DNA from: Parvibaculum sp.
GTDB lineage: Bacteria > Pseudomonadota > Alphaproteobacteria > Parvibaculales > Parvibaculaceae
Assembly (NCBI GenBank): GCA_017642695.1
Contig: JAEPQD010000001.1
Coordinates: 1,108,764 to 1,172,763 of the forward strand
Reading direction: 5' to 3'
DNA length: 64,000 bases
How positions within the stretch are numbered: position 1 is the first letter of the stretch; each line of letters begins with the position of its first letter. The position numbers were made by a program, and so were the translations under genes. Below the pieces are notes generated by a model, which searched no databases, had not been told where the DNA came from, and saw only the letters and a program-made list of their open reading frames with translations. Positions 46,779 through 54,045 of the stretch are shown here, piece by piece.

Positions 46779-46828
46779 CCGTCCCCTCGTAGCCCCCGGC
46801 CAGTCCCTGGAAGCTTCGCCCTGCGGCC

Positions 46829-47347
46829 TCAGCTCACCAGGCGATCCTTGCGGATGCCTGCATTGCGCTCCCTGTTCCGGCGCGCCTGCACGGGCTGGTA
46901 AGCCATTCGGGCATGCTCGGTGCAGTAGGGCGAACCATGATCGGCGCCACGCCCGCAGAAGTGAAAGCCCGGCCGTCCGGGATCGCCGATCGGCCATTTG
47001 CAGGTGTGTTCCGTGAGCGTGAGCACGGTGGCCCGTTCGGCGGGCTCGAGGCCGCGCTCTTCGGACCGCGAGGATTCGTTCCGCTCCGCCGTATTGCTGC
47101 TTTCCCGTTCCTCGTTGCGCGCCTCTGCGGTCAGCGGATCCGGGCGGCCGCGCACCAGGGTGCGGGGCGCCTGAGGCCGCGCCCGGGCAGGGCGGCTCGG
47201 CGTCGCCCGTCCCGAAAGGCCGAGGCGGTGTACCTTGCCGATCACGGCATTGCGGGTAACGCCGCCAAGCTGCTTGGCGACCTGGCTGGCGCTCAGACCT
47301 TCCGCCCATAGCTTCTTCAGCAGTTCCACGCGTTCATCGGTCCACAT
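46829..47347 (-). CDS. gcrA: GcrA cell-cycle regulator
   Basis: A 172-residue protein beginning MWTDERVELLKKLWAEGLSASQVAKQLGGVTRNAVIGKVHRLGLSGR, the diagnostic GcrA DNA-binding start (key motif VTRNAVIGKVHRLGL). A charged linker follows, then a Cys/His-rich C-terminus (CKWPIGDPGRPGFHFCGRGADHGSPYCTEHA) that contacts sigma factor. GcrA activates promoters at CcrM-methylated GANTC sites in alphaproteobacteria. ATG 47347 has AAGGGGAAG before it. A GACTC site lies at 47407-47411, about 60 nt upstream. Confidence 0.93.
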   Translation of the reverse strand: MWTDERVELLKKLWAEGLSASQVAKQLGGVTRNAVIGKVHRLGLSGRATPSRPARARPQAPRTLVRGRPDPLTAEARNEERESSNTAERNESSRSEERGLEPAERATVLTLTEHTCKWPIGDPGRPGFHFCGRGADHGSPYCTEHARMAYQPVQARRNRERNAGIRKDRLVS

Positions 47348-47743
47348 GATTTTCTTCCCCTTCAAGGCCTCTCGGGCCCGGTTGGATGCGCGAGCCGGTC
47401 CCCGCCGACTCCACCTCCCGAAATCCTTCTCGGCCTTCCATGAGGCACCGGACCGCCTCTGAGGGCCCCACTAGATTTCGTAGGCATTAACGGCAAATAT
47501 ACAATATAGAGGGTGAAAATCGCAACCGATGGCTCCTCCTGTCCGCGCCTTATCCACAGAAAAGAGCGGTCTGAAAGGAATTTCCACGCTTTCGGGCGGC
47601 TCTTCTGTCTTGCTCCGGCACAGGCCGCCCCCACATGGGCTTGAGCCGCCGCATTGCCCGCCGTTCCGGTCTGGCGTATGCCTGCCCGGCGCCAACGTCA
47701 GCCGGGAAGCCCCCGGAAATCAGAAAAGTCAGGGAGGACGCCC
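47348..47743. other. intergenic region between divergent gcrA and ABC permease
   Basis: 396 nt with no convincing gene. An AT-rich block (about 47475-47525, including ATATACAATATAGAGGG) is a likely promoter zone for gcrA. A GANTC site (47407-47411) sits between it and the gcrA start. Near the permease end there is only its ribosome site GGGAGGAC. Confidence 0.5.
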
Positions 47744-48553
47744 ATGAGCACCGTTTCCTATCCGCAGGAAGGCGCCCGTCGTTTCGGGATCATCAACTGG
47801 CTGGGTGTCTGGACGCTCTATCTGAAGGAAGTCAGGCGTTTCTGGAAGGTGATGACGCAGACGGTTGCAGCCCCCGTCATCACGACACTGCTCTATCTGG
47901 CAATCTTCGCCCTCGCCATCGGCAAGTTCCGGCCGGACGTCCACGGCGTTCCCTTCATCGAATTTCTGGCGCCCGGTCTCGTCATGATGACGATGATCCA
48001 GAATTCCTTCGCGAACACCTCCTCCTCTATCCTGATCTCCAAAATCCAGGGCAACATCGTCGACGTGCTGATGCCGCCGCTCTCCGCCGGCGAACTCAAT
48101 GTCGGCATCGCCCTGGCCGGTGTTACGCGCGGTGTTGTTTGCGGCCTCGTGACGGCCATCGCGATGCTGCCCTTCGTCCATATGGGCGTCGCCCATCTCT
48201 GGGCGATCCTCTTCTATGCTGTCGGCGCCTCGCTCATGCTCTCGCTGCTCGGCATGCTGGGCGGCATCTGGTCGGAAAAGTTCGACCATCTGCAGGCCGT
48301 GACGAACTTCGTCATCCTGCCCCTCACCTTCCTGTCGGGTACCTTCTACTCGGTGACCCAGCTCCCCGATTTCGCCCACAAGGCGACCCAGTGGAACCCT
48401 GTCTTCTACCTGATCGACGGCTTCCGCTACGGCGTGACGGGGCATGCCGATGGCTCGATTGCGACCGGCATCGCGGTCGTCATCGGCTTCAATCTGGTGC
48501 TCTGGACCATCTGCCACATGCTCTTCCGTACCGGCTACCGTCTGAAGGCGTGA
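47744..48553 (+). CDS. ABC-2 type transporter permease (orphan)
   Basis: A 269-residue membrane protein with six predicted helices and the ABC2_membrane family pattern: VWTLYLKEVRRFWKVMTQTVAAPVITTLLYLAIF at the start, FIEFLAPGLVMMTMIQNSF, and FLSGTFYSVTQLPDF before the last helices. It is like permeases of drug, polysaccharide or lipid exporters. The ATPase partner is not adjacent: gcrA lies upstream and a transposon downstream. ATG 47744 has GGGAGGAC before it; upstream in-frame ATGs do not. Confidence 0.85.
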   Translation: MSTVSYPQEGARRFGIINWLGVWTLYLKEVRRFWKVMTQTVAAPVITTLLYLAIFALAIGKFRPDVHGVPFIEFLAPGLVMMTMIQNSFANTSSSILISKIQGNIVDVLMPPLSAGELNVGIALAGVTRGVVCGLVTAIAMLPFVHMGVAHLWAILFYAVGASLMLSLLGMLGGIWSEKFDHLQAVTNFVILPLTFLSGTFYSVTQLPDFAHKATQWNPVFYLIDGFRYGVTGHADGSIATGIAVVIGFNLVLWTICHMLFRTGYRLKA

Positions 48554-48569
48554 TGACCGGCAAAAAGGG

Positions 48570-48594
48570 GCCGTTTGGGTAGTGTCTCAGTTTG
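48570..48594. repeat. left end of transposon: target duplication plus terminal inverted repeat
   Basis: GCCGTTTG (48570-48577) is the left copy of the 8-bp target duplication. GGTAGTGTCTCAGTTTG (48578-48594) is the left terminal repeat, an exact reverse complement of the right end. Confidence 0.9.
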
Positions 48595-48772
48595 GCGGAA
48601 CCGCCCACGGGTAAAATCGTTCTATGATTGCCGGGACCCCGATTAAGTGTATTTTAAGCCCGATGCGGCAGAAGGAATGAAGGGGGAATTCCCAATGCGC
48701 GAGCAACTCTCAGGCGGCGTTATCTACCATGATCGCGGATTTGCGGGCATTCCGCAGTCCGAGGGAAGCCGC

Positions 48773-49321
48773 TCAGCCAAAGAACGTGTAGAAATTGCCG
48801 TTCGCGGGGTAGGTGAAATCCGCGATGCTGCCGATGATGCCCTTTTGCACGGCCCAATCGGCACCGCGAGTGCTCTGCTGCTTAAATAGAGACATGCAGT
48901 TGTTGATCGTGAGCGATGTCCGCCCCGCGATTACCGACGCAATCCGGCGGTGATCCGCTGTAACCACGTCCAGTTTTTCCCGCAGGTTCTTCTCTTCCAG
49001 CCGCTCCGCAGGATTCGAGTCGAAGCCGACGCCGTGGAACATGAACGTTGAACCTCGGCAGGCCAAGCGCGTATTGCCCGCCATGAAAATTACGTTCGCT
49101 ATTGAATCAACGTTGCCCACGTTGTGGGTCACTATTTCATACGGCATCGCCACCATAGTGTGGTGAAGGTACATCCCGGCGACGACGTTTCCGCCACCAG
49201 AATTCAATGCGATCGTGACTTTCGTCGCACCGCCCGCCGCGAGCCCCGCTAGAACCTGAACGAAATTGTTGGCCGTCGCCGGGCTGATATCGGCGGAAAA
49301 CAGTATTGTGTGCTCGGACAT
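48773..49321 (-). CDS. ClpP/crotonase-fold serine protease-like cargo protein
   Basis: A 182-residue protein with ClpP fold. VTIALNSGGGNVVAGMYLH (about 35-53) is the oxyanion glycine loop, THNVGNVDSIANVIFMAG places Ser73 where ClpP has its nucleophile, and STFMFHG gives His96. At the position of the catalytic Asp (ClpP ERDRFLS) it reads TINNCMS, so Asp seems replaced by Asn140. It is short, with no ClpX/ClpA-linked partner nearby, and lies 10 nt downstream of the transposase, probably co-transcribed. Role in transposition or plasmid-like maintenance unknown. Confidence 0.75.
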   Translation of the reverse strand: MSEHTILFSADISPATANNFVQVLAGLAAGGATKVTIALNSGGGNVVAGMYLHHTMVAMPYEIVTHNVGNVDSIANVIFMAGNTRLACRGSTFMFHGVGFDSNPAERLEEKNLREKLDVVTADHRRIASVIAGRTSLTINNCMSLFKQQSTRGADWAVQKGIIGSIADFTYPANGNFYTFFG

Positions 49322-49331
49322 ATCTCCCCCC

Positions 49332-50156
49332 TTAATCCGCTAGCTGAGCAATATCCTCTAGCGTCCAGACGTGATCCGCAATACCCGCCTGCATGGCCGG
49401 GGTGACGCGAAGCGTCTTATGGATTTTCGCGAAGTTGTAGAACATGAAATGTAGGGCCACGGCGTGAGCGTGGTTCTCGACCTTCTTTGAAAAGCCGTTG
49501 GTCAGGCGCGTGAACCGGCGCATGTGCATCCGCATGGTTAGGTTCTGGCGCTCAACGTAAGACGTGGAGACGTGCTCCCGGTCCGGGTTGCCCGTCACCC
49601 GTTCCTTGCGCGCACCCTTGCAGATAGCCGGGCTATAGCGGCGCTGCCCTTCCGGGGCGCTGCCGTAAATCTTGATGAGCGTGGCAAAGTCCACATCGTC
49701 GCCGAACGCATCTTCTACAGCGCCAAGGTAAGGGCCGTGGCCGTCGCTCGTTAATTGAACACGGTTGGCAAGGCGGGAAGCCACGTCCTGCATGAACTCG
49801 TGCGCATATTCCGCGTCACGTCCGCCGATGAGATAGGAGACGATGAGCTTGCTATCGGCGTCGATGGCGGTCCACGTCCACGTGTCGCCCGCGCCTTCCG
49901 GGGCAGCCTTCGCCGTCTTGACGTTCTTCGCCTTCGCGTAGGTGAAGGACCAGATTTCGTCCACCTGCACCCGCTGCGACTTCACGTTGCGCACGTGTTC
50001 ATCGTGGTAGGCGGCGCAGGCCGTGCCCACGTCCACAAGAAGCTTGGTCACGGTATTGATCGACACATCGGCCAGACGCGAGGTCGCCCGGAGGCTCATG
50101 CCTTCGCAGAGCATTCCGAGGATTTGAGCGCGCTTCTTGAGGTCCAGCCTGTTCAT
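49332..50156 (-). CDS. IS1-family-like DDE transposase
   Basis: A 274-residue transposase. An N-terminal helix-turn-helix (KRAQILGMLCEGMSLRATSRLADVSINTVTKLL, about 8-40) is followed by a DDE core: VQVDEIWSFTYAK (first Asp), LTSDGHGPYLGAV (second Asp), and YVERQNLTMRMHMRRFTRLTNGFSKKVENHAHAVALHFMFYNF (Glu). The last block parallels IS1 InsB (IERHNLNLRQHLAR). A single uninterrupted frame, without the IS1 programmed frameshift. It appears intact, so the element may be active. Confidence 0.85.
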   Translation of the reverse strand: MNRLDLKKRAQILGMLCEGMSLRATSRLADVSINTVTKLLVDVGTACAAYHDEHVRNVKSQRVQVDEIWSFTYAKAKNVKTAKAAPEGAGDTWTWTAIDADSKLIVSYLIGGRDAEYAHEFMQDVASRLANRVQLTSDGHGPYLGAVEDAFGDDVDFATLIKIYGSAPEGQRRYSPAICKGARKERVTGNPDREHVSTSYVERQNLTMRMHMRRFTRLTNGFSKKVENHAHAVALHFMFYNFAKIHKTLRVTPAMQAGIADHVWTLEDIAQLAD

Positions 50157-50228
50157 GCTCCTAAGGTAGGATGTCGTCCTTCTTTAGTCAAGCATTTTGT
50201 TCAGTTTAACCACACGCGTTCATTGGCG

Positions 50229-50257
50229 TTGACGGCATCGAAATCGGAGTGTAGGTT
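50229..50257 (+). promoter_or_regulatory. promoter for the higB-higA cargo operon
   Basis: TTGACG (50229-50234), 17-nt spacer, TAGGTT (50252-50257). The predicted start would fall almost on the higB ATG (50266), so the message may have little or no leader. The site lies between the divergent transposase and toxin genes. Confidence 0.4.
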
Positions 50258-50265
50258 GATTCCGT

Positions 50266-50562
50266 ATGAGGATCGAGTTTGCGGATGAATCTCTCGAACG
50301 CATATGCACCGACGAGGCCCATAAGCTAGGGCTTCCGATTTCGGTGATTAAGGCCGCGCGCAGGGCGCTCGTAAAACTTGAGCAGGCGCCCGACGAGAGG
50401 ACCCTCCGGAACTGGAAATCCTTTAGGTACAAAAAACTGAAGGGGCAACGAGAGGGCCAAAGACAAATTCGGGTAAACGACCAATACCGGATTGTTTTTG
50501 AGCTCCTAGATGATGAGCGGCCACCGGTCGCAAGGATATTGGAGATTGATGACACACACTGA
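50266..50562 (+). CDS. higB: HigB-type toxin (RelE/ParE superfamily)
   Basis: A 98-residue basic protein of the HigB fold. SFRYKKLKGQREGQRQIRVNDQYRIVFEL carries the core beta hairpin, with RKLKG-like and QYRIVF motifs seen in ribosome-dependent mRNA interferases. It begins IEFADESLERICTDEAHKLGLP. The toxin gene comes first and the antitoxin 12 nt later, the usual higBA order. Expected to cleave mRNA on ribosomes when free of antitoxin; not tested here. Confidence 0.8.
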   Translation: MRIEFADESLERICTDEAHKLGLPISVIKAARRALVKLEQAPDERTLRNWKSFRYKKLKGQREGQRQIRVNDQYRIVFELLDDERPPVARILEIDDTH

Positions 50563-50574
50563 AGGAGGGAGAGC

Positions 50575-51699
50575 ATGAGCATTGTTGATCGGCTGACTGA
50601 TGTTCCCCATCCCGGAGAGTTTATCGCCGAGGAACTGGAGGCGCGTGAATGGACTCAGCGCGACCTCGCTTACATTCTTGGTGTGCCTGAGCAGGGCGTG
50701 AACATGATCGTGTCTGGAAAGCGTGGGATTAGTCCTGACATGGCGCGCGCACTTGGTGACGCGTTCGACGTTTCGCCTGAGTTTTTTGCCAATCTCCAGA
50801 AAGCCTATGACATGGCGAAGGCGAAGGTGCCCGATCCCGGCATCCAACGCCGCGCTGTCTTGCAGAGCGCCTATCCAATTCGTGAAATGATCCGAAGGGG
50901 GTGGCTGGAAGATACTGAAATTCCGTTGCTTGAAGCTCAGGTGATGCGGTTTTTCAGAACTAATAGCCTTAGCGAGGTCCCTCATATCAGCCATGCTGCG
51001 AAAAAATCTGACTACAGCAGCATGGCCCCCGAAGAACTTGCTTGGCTGTTTCGAGTCCGTCAGATCGGTAGCGAAATCGTTGTCCGGAAATATTCGGAAA
51101 AGAAGCTACGACAGGCCGTCCTTGAATTGCCGAAGTTCATGCTTGATCCGGAAGAAGTAAGGCATGTGCCACGGCTTTTGGAGGAATGCGGCGTCCGGTT
51201 CGTCATTGTAGAGACTTTGCCGAAAGCAAAGATTGATGGCGTGTGTTTCTGGGAAGGCAATCAACCGATCATTGGAATGACGACCAGGCATGACCGAATA
51301 GATAACTTCTGGTTTGTCCTCCGTCATGAATTGGAACATGTCCTTAACGGCGACGGGCGAGACGATAAAAAAATCAATGTTGACGTTGAGCTTCAATACA
51401 ATCTCGATGGCGATCTTCCGATAGAAGAGAAGCGCGCCAATAAGGCTGCGGCGAATGCGTGTGTACCGACAAACGAGTTGGAATCTTTCTTCGCCCGAAA
51501 GGCTCCATTTATTTCCGAACGAGATGTTCTGGGTTTCGCGAGGCGTATCCAAAGACACCCCGGAATCGTTGTCGGGCAACTTCAATACCGGATGGACAAA
51601 TACAATTGGCTTCGGCGCCATATGGCGAAGGTAAGAGAGTTCCTAGCTCCGAACGCAATCGTGGACGGTTGGGGTGAGCCCGCGCCGGTATCCCTATAG
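50575..51699 (+). CDS. higA: HigA antitoxin fused to an ImmA/IrrE-type metalloprotease domain
   Basis: A 374-residue two-domain protein. The N-terminal part (about 11-80) is HigA: PHPGEFIAEELEAREWTQRDLAYILGVPEQGVNMIVSGKRGISPDMARALGDAF, an Xre-type helix-turn-helix (key motif GVNMIVSGKR). The remainder (about 140-374) ends in an ImmA/IrrE-like domain, with zinc motif HELEH at 251-255 and a following VLNGDG. It is much longer than a plain HigA (about 100 residues). The fusion could allow the antitoxin to be switched by its own protease domain. Confidence 0.8.
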   Translation: MSIVDRLTDVPHPGEFIAEELEAREWTQRDLAYILGVPEQGVNMIVSGKRGISPDMARALGDAFDVSPEFFANLQKAYDMAKAKVPDPGIQRRAVLQSAYPIREMIRRGWLEDTEIPLLEAQVMRFFRTNSLSEVPHISHAAKKSDYSSMAPEELAWLFRVRQIGSEIVVRKYSEKKLRQAVLELPKFMLDPEEVRHVPRLLEECGVRFVIVETLPKAKIDGVCFWEGNQPIIGMTTRHDRIDNFWFVLRHELEHVLNGDGRDDKKINVDVELQYNLDGDLPIEEKRANKAAANACVPTNELESFFARKAPFISERDVLGFARRIQRHPGIVVGQLQYRMDKYNWLRRHMAKVREFLAPNAIVDGWGEPAPVSL

Positions 51700-51709
51700 G
51701 AGTAGTGAA

Positions 51710-52186
51710 ATGGCTACGTACAATGAACAATTACAGAAAATCTGGCACGAGTTTGAGAAGGAAAACGGCAACGTGCCTGCCACCGCTAGAGAGGCTGTGA
51801 AGTGGGGCGTTGCTCGCGGCATGATACAGATGCCCAAGGTCGATCCTTACGACAAGATCGCCGAGGATATGGCGCGGGCACTTCGGGAAGAATATGGCAC
51901 CGACCAGCATGGGCGTAGGTACCGCAAGAACCATGCAGTTCGCGTCTCAAAGGGCGGTGTGCAGCACACCATGTGGGCGATTATGGACAACGCCCCTCGC
52001 GAATACATGCGCAAGGCCTTTGTGCAGCGCCGCGATCAGATCGTGGGGGATTGCGTTCAGTTGGCCACCGACGTTGTTGTTTACAACGGTATGAACGCCG
52101 AACAGGAACCCATTCAGATACCTTTCGACTTCACGCATGACGTGGAGGAACGCATGGTTCTGGACGACAAGGGCGAGGCGGCCTAA
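51710..52186 (+). CDS. cargo protein of unknown function
   Basis: A 158-residue soluble protein (MATYNEQLQKIWHEFEKENGNVPATAREAVKWGVARGMIQMPKVDPYDKIAEDMARALREEY opening; key segment HGRRYRKNHAV). It starts 10 nt after the higA stop, with TAGGAGTAG before the ATG, so it is very probably in the toxin-antitoxin operon. No domain recognised. Its context suggests a third component or an unrelated passenger. Confidence 0.65.
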   Translation: MATYNEQLQKIWHEFEKENGNVPATAREAVKWGVARGMIQMPKVDPYDKIAEDMARALREEYGTDQHGRRYRKNHAVRVSKGGVQHTMWAIMDNAPREYMRKAFVQRRDQIVGDCVQLATDVVVYNGMNAEQEPIQIPFDFTHDVEERMVLDDKGEAA

Positions 52187-52413
52187 CTCTTTTTCCAGCG
52201 CGCTTGGGCGGCGACTCTGGCGATCTCGGAACGCTGCTCGTCGGTAAGGGCCTTGGCTCTGGCGGGCCCTCCCTTGCGACCGGCCTTGGATGCCCGTGTT
52301 TCGGTGGGTTTTGGGTCCGGGTCGGTCGCTTCGCCTGTCGCAATGTCTGCGATCAGCTTGGCGAGCTGGTTTGTGTCCCTAGGGCGCTTTGGTTTTTTGG
52401 CGGAGTCTGTCAT
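52183..52413 (-). CDS. small basic ARW-type protein
   Basis: A 76-residue, Lys/Arg/Ala-rich protein. The C-terminus AGRKGGPARAKALTDEQRSEIARVAAQARWKKS has the 'KGGxARAxxLTxExRxxIAxxAAxxRW' pattern of small proteins common on mobile elements and plasmids, probably nucleic-acid binding. Its stop overlaps the stop of the convergent cargo gene by 4 nt. It reads back from near the right transposon end. Confidence 0.6.
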   Translation of the reverse strand: MTDSAKKPKRPRDTNQLAKLIADIATGEATDPDPKPTETRASKAGRKGGPARAKALTDEQRSEIARVAAQARWKKS

Positions 52414-52472
52414 GCGTCTAATATCGCATGGGAGGGCGGAAGGCCCAAGGGGCGCTCAAAAATTCTCAAGGG

Positions 52473-52497
52473 CAAACTGAGACACTACCGCCGTTTG
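52473..52497. repeat. right end of transposon: terminal inverted repeat plus target duplication
   Basis: CAAACTGAGACACTACC (52473-52489) is the exact reverse complement of the left end. GCCGTTTG (52490-52497) is the second copy of the target duplication. Confidence 0.9.
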
Positions 52498-52504
52498 AGC
52501 GAGA

Positions 52505-52533
52505 TTGACAGACTTGGCCCCTCGCCCTAATAC
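52505..52533 (+). promoter_or_regulatory. near-consensus sigma-70 promoter
   Basis: TTGACA (52505-52510), 17 nt, TAATAC (52528-52533). The predicted start is about 52540, 8 bp beyond the transposon target site. This is the strongest promoter-like sequence seen in the window and faces the argD leader region. Confidence 0.6.
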
Positions 52534-52550
52534 TCCTTTGCTTCTCGAAC

Positions 52551-52577
52551 TGCCGCCCCCGAGCGGGGCGGCATTTT
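52551..52577 (+). terminator. strong intrinsic terminator
   Basis: TGCCGCCCC (52551-52559) pairs perfectly with GGGGCGGCA (52565-52573), followed by TTTT (52574-52577). Before the transposon inserted, this lay about 75 nt after the ABC-permease stop and probably ended that transcript. It also lies just after the predicted start of the promoter at 52505-52533. Confidence 0.65.
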
Positions 52578-52595
52578 CTATTGGGCGTCCGGTTT

Positions 52596-52757
52596 GCGGA
52601 GCCGGCGGGGAGCCCCCGAACAGGGGATTTAGGGTGTGATCGGCATGATCCTGAGCGGGAAACGACGAGGCTGACCACGGGATGGCTGGAACCTGAGAGG
52701 TTTCCGGCGCCGCAGGAAACTGCTGTCTCGAAGGTCTGCCCGGAGCCCGCTCGCCGC
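52596..52757 (+). ncRNA. candidate structured RNA or leader upstream of argD
   Basis: The ends can close a stem: GCGG and GCGGG at 52596-52611 pair with CCCGC and CCGC near 52746-52757. Inside are hairpins CCCC-CGAACA-GGGG (about 52613-52625), GCTGGAACC-TGAGA-GGTTTCCGGC (about 52685-52709) and GCAG-GAAA-CTGC (about 52712-52723). No open frame is convincing. I could not match it to 6S RNA, tmRNA, SRP RNA, or the glycine, TPP, cobalamin or SAM riboswitches. It may be a free RNA or an argD leader. Confidence 0.35.
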
Positions 52758-52833
52758 ATGAAAACCCCGCGGCAGTCTCCCAGCCATTCGTGAACAGTGT
52801 CGTTCAGAGAATTTGTGAGAAGGACTGACTTCC

Positions 52834-54045
52834 GTGATTACGCCTGTTTTGCCGACCTATGCGCGGGCCGATCTTGAATTCGAAAAGGGTGAAGGCCCTT
52901 ATCTGGTGACCGCCAACGGCGAGCGCTATCTCGACTTCGGCGCCGGCATCGCCGTGAACGCGTTCGGCCATGCCCATCCCCACCTCGTCGCCGCGCTCGC
53001 CGATCAGGCCGGGAAGGTCTGGCACACCTCGAACATCTACCGCATTCCCGGTCAGGAGAAGCTTGCCCGCCGTCTCGTCGAGGCGACGTTCGCCGACACC
53101 GTTTTCTTCACGAATTCGGGTGCGGAAGCCCTCGAATGTGCCATCAAGATGGCACGGAAATATCACGCCGCGGGCGGCGCGCCGGAGCGCTACGAACTGA
53201 TCACCATGGAAGGGGCATTCCACGGACGCACGCTTGCGACCATCGCAGCCGGTGGGCAGAAGAAGTATCTCGAAGGCTTCGGTCCGGCGATGCCCGGCTT
53301 CCCGCAGGTGCCGTTCGGCGACATGAAGGCGCTTGAGGCGGCGATCGGACCGGCGACGGCGGGCATCCTTGTCGAGCCCATCCAGGGCGAGGGCGGCATC
53401 CGCGTCATCCCGAACGAGGACCTCAGGCGCATCCGCAATCTTTGCGACGAGAAGGGCATTCTGCTCGTGCTCGACGAGGTGCAGACCGGTGTCGGCCGGA
53501 CCGGCAAGCTCTTCGCACATGAACTCGCAGGCATCACGCCCGACATCATGGCGATTGCGAAGGCGCTCGGTGGCGGCTTCCCGGTCGGCGCCTGCCTCGC
53601 GACAGAAGACGCCGCGCGCGGCATGACGGCGGGCACCCATGGCTCGACCTTCGGCGGCAATCCGCTGGCCATGGCTGTCGCGAACGCGGTGATGGACCTG
53701 GCGCTCGACGAGAACTTCCTGCCGCATGTGAACATGCTCGGCCTCAAGCTCCGGCAGAAGCTCGCCATGCTTGCCGACCGCTATCCGCGCATCATCGAAG
53801 GTGTCCGGGGCGAGGGACTGATGCTCGGACTGAAATGCCGGGTGACGAACACCGATCTCGTCGCCGCGTTGCGCGAGGAAAAGATGCTCACCGTCGGCGC
53901 GGGCGACAATGTGGTGCGCTTGCTGCCGCCGCTCGTGATCGAGGAAAGTCATCTCGACGAGGCGATGGAGAAGCTGGATGCCGCCTGCGGGAAACTCGAC
54001 GCCACGCTCGACAAGGACGCGAAGGCGGCGGGAGCACCGTCATGA
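52834..54045 (+). CDS. argD: acetylornithine aminotransferase
   Basis: A 403-residue class-III PLP aminotransferase. [62 protein letters not shown] and the PLP lysine in [15 protein letters not shown] are all present, as is [13 protein letters not shown]. It converts N-acetylglutamate semialdehyde to N-acetylornithine in arginine synthesis (and may serve as the succinyl-diaminopimelate aminotransferase). GTG start at 52834 with AGAAGGA upstream; argF overlaps its stop by 4 nt. Confidence 0.93.
   Translation: MITPVLPTYARADLEFEKGEGPYLVTANGERYLDFGAGIAVNAFGHAHPHLVAALADQAGKVWHTSNIYRIPGQEKLARRLVEATFADTVFFTNSGAEALECAIKMARKYHAAGGAPERYELITMEGAFHGRTLATIAAGGQKKYLEGFGPAMPGFPQVPFGDMKALEAAIGPATAGILVEPIQGEGGIRVIPNEDLRRIRNLCDEKGILLVLDEVQTGVGRTGKLFAHELAGITPDIMAIAKALGGGFPVGACLATEDAARGMTAGTHGSTFGGNPLAMAVANAVMDLALDENFLPHVNMLGLKLRQKLAMLADRYPRIIEGVRGEGLMLGLKCRVTNTDLVAALREEKMLTVGAGDNVVRLLPPLVIEESHLDEAMEKLDAACGKLDATLDKDAKAAGAPS

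Larger units (their letters stand above)
48578..52489. mobile_element. IS1-like transposon carrying ClpP-fold, HigB and HigA-metalloprotease cargo
   Basis: A 3912-bp unit bounded by perfect 17-bp inverted repeats and an 8-bp direct duplication, so apparently a single intact insertion. It encodes one IS1-type DDE transposase (49332-50156, minus), a ClpP-fold protein (minus), a HigB/HigA pair (plus), a 158-residue protein (plus) and a 76-residue basic protein (minus). The ends, duplication length and transposase type agree with IS1-family behaviour. It is inserted 24 nt after an ABC-permease stop codon. The left 178 nt before the first gene show nothing else recognisable. Confidence 0.9.

Noticed and set aside
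48647-48889. Small plus-strand open frame inside the left end of the transposon
   Set aside because: It overlaps the ClpP-like gene on the other strand and has no recognisable domain; despite a purine-rich stretch before an internal ATG it is not supported.
52578-52790. 6S RNA, tmRNA, SRP RNA or a known riboswitch before argD
   Set aside because: No long rod with a central bubble, no tag frame ending in LAA, no GGTCAGG-type SRP loop and no known riboswitch core could be aligned by eye.
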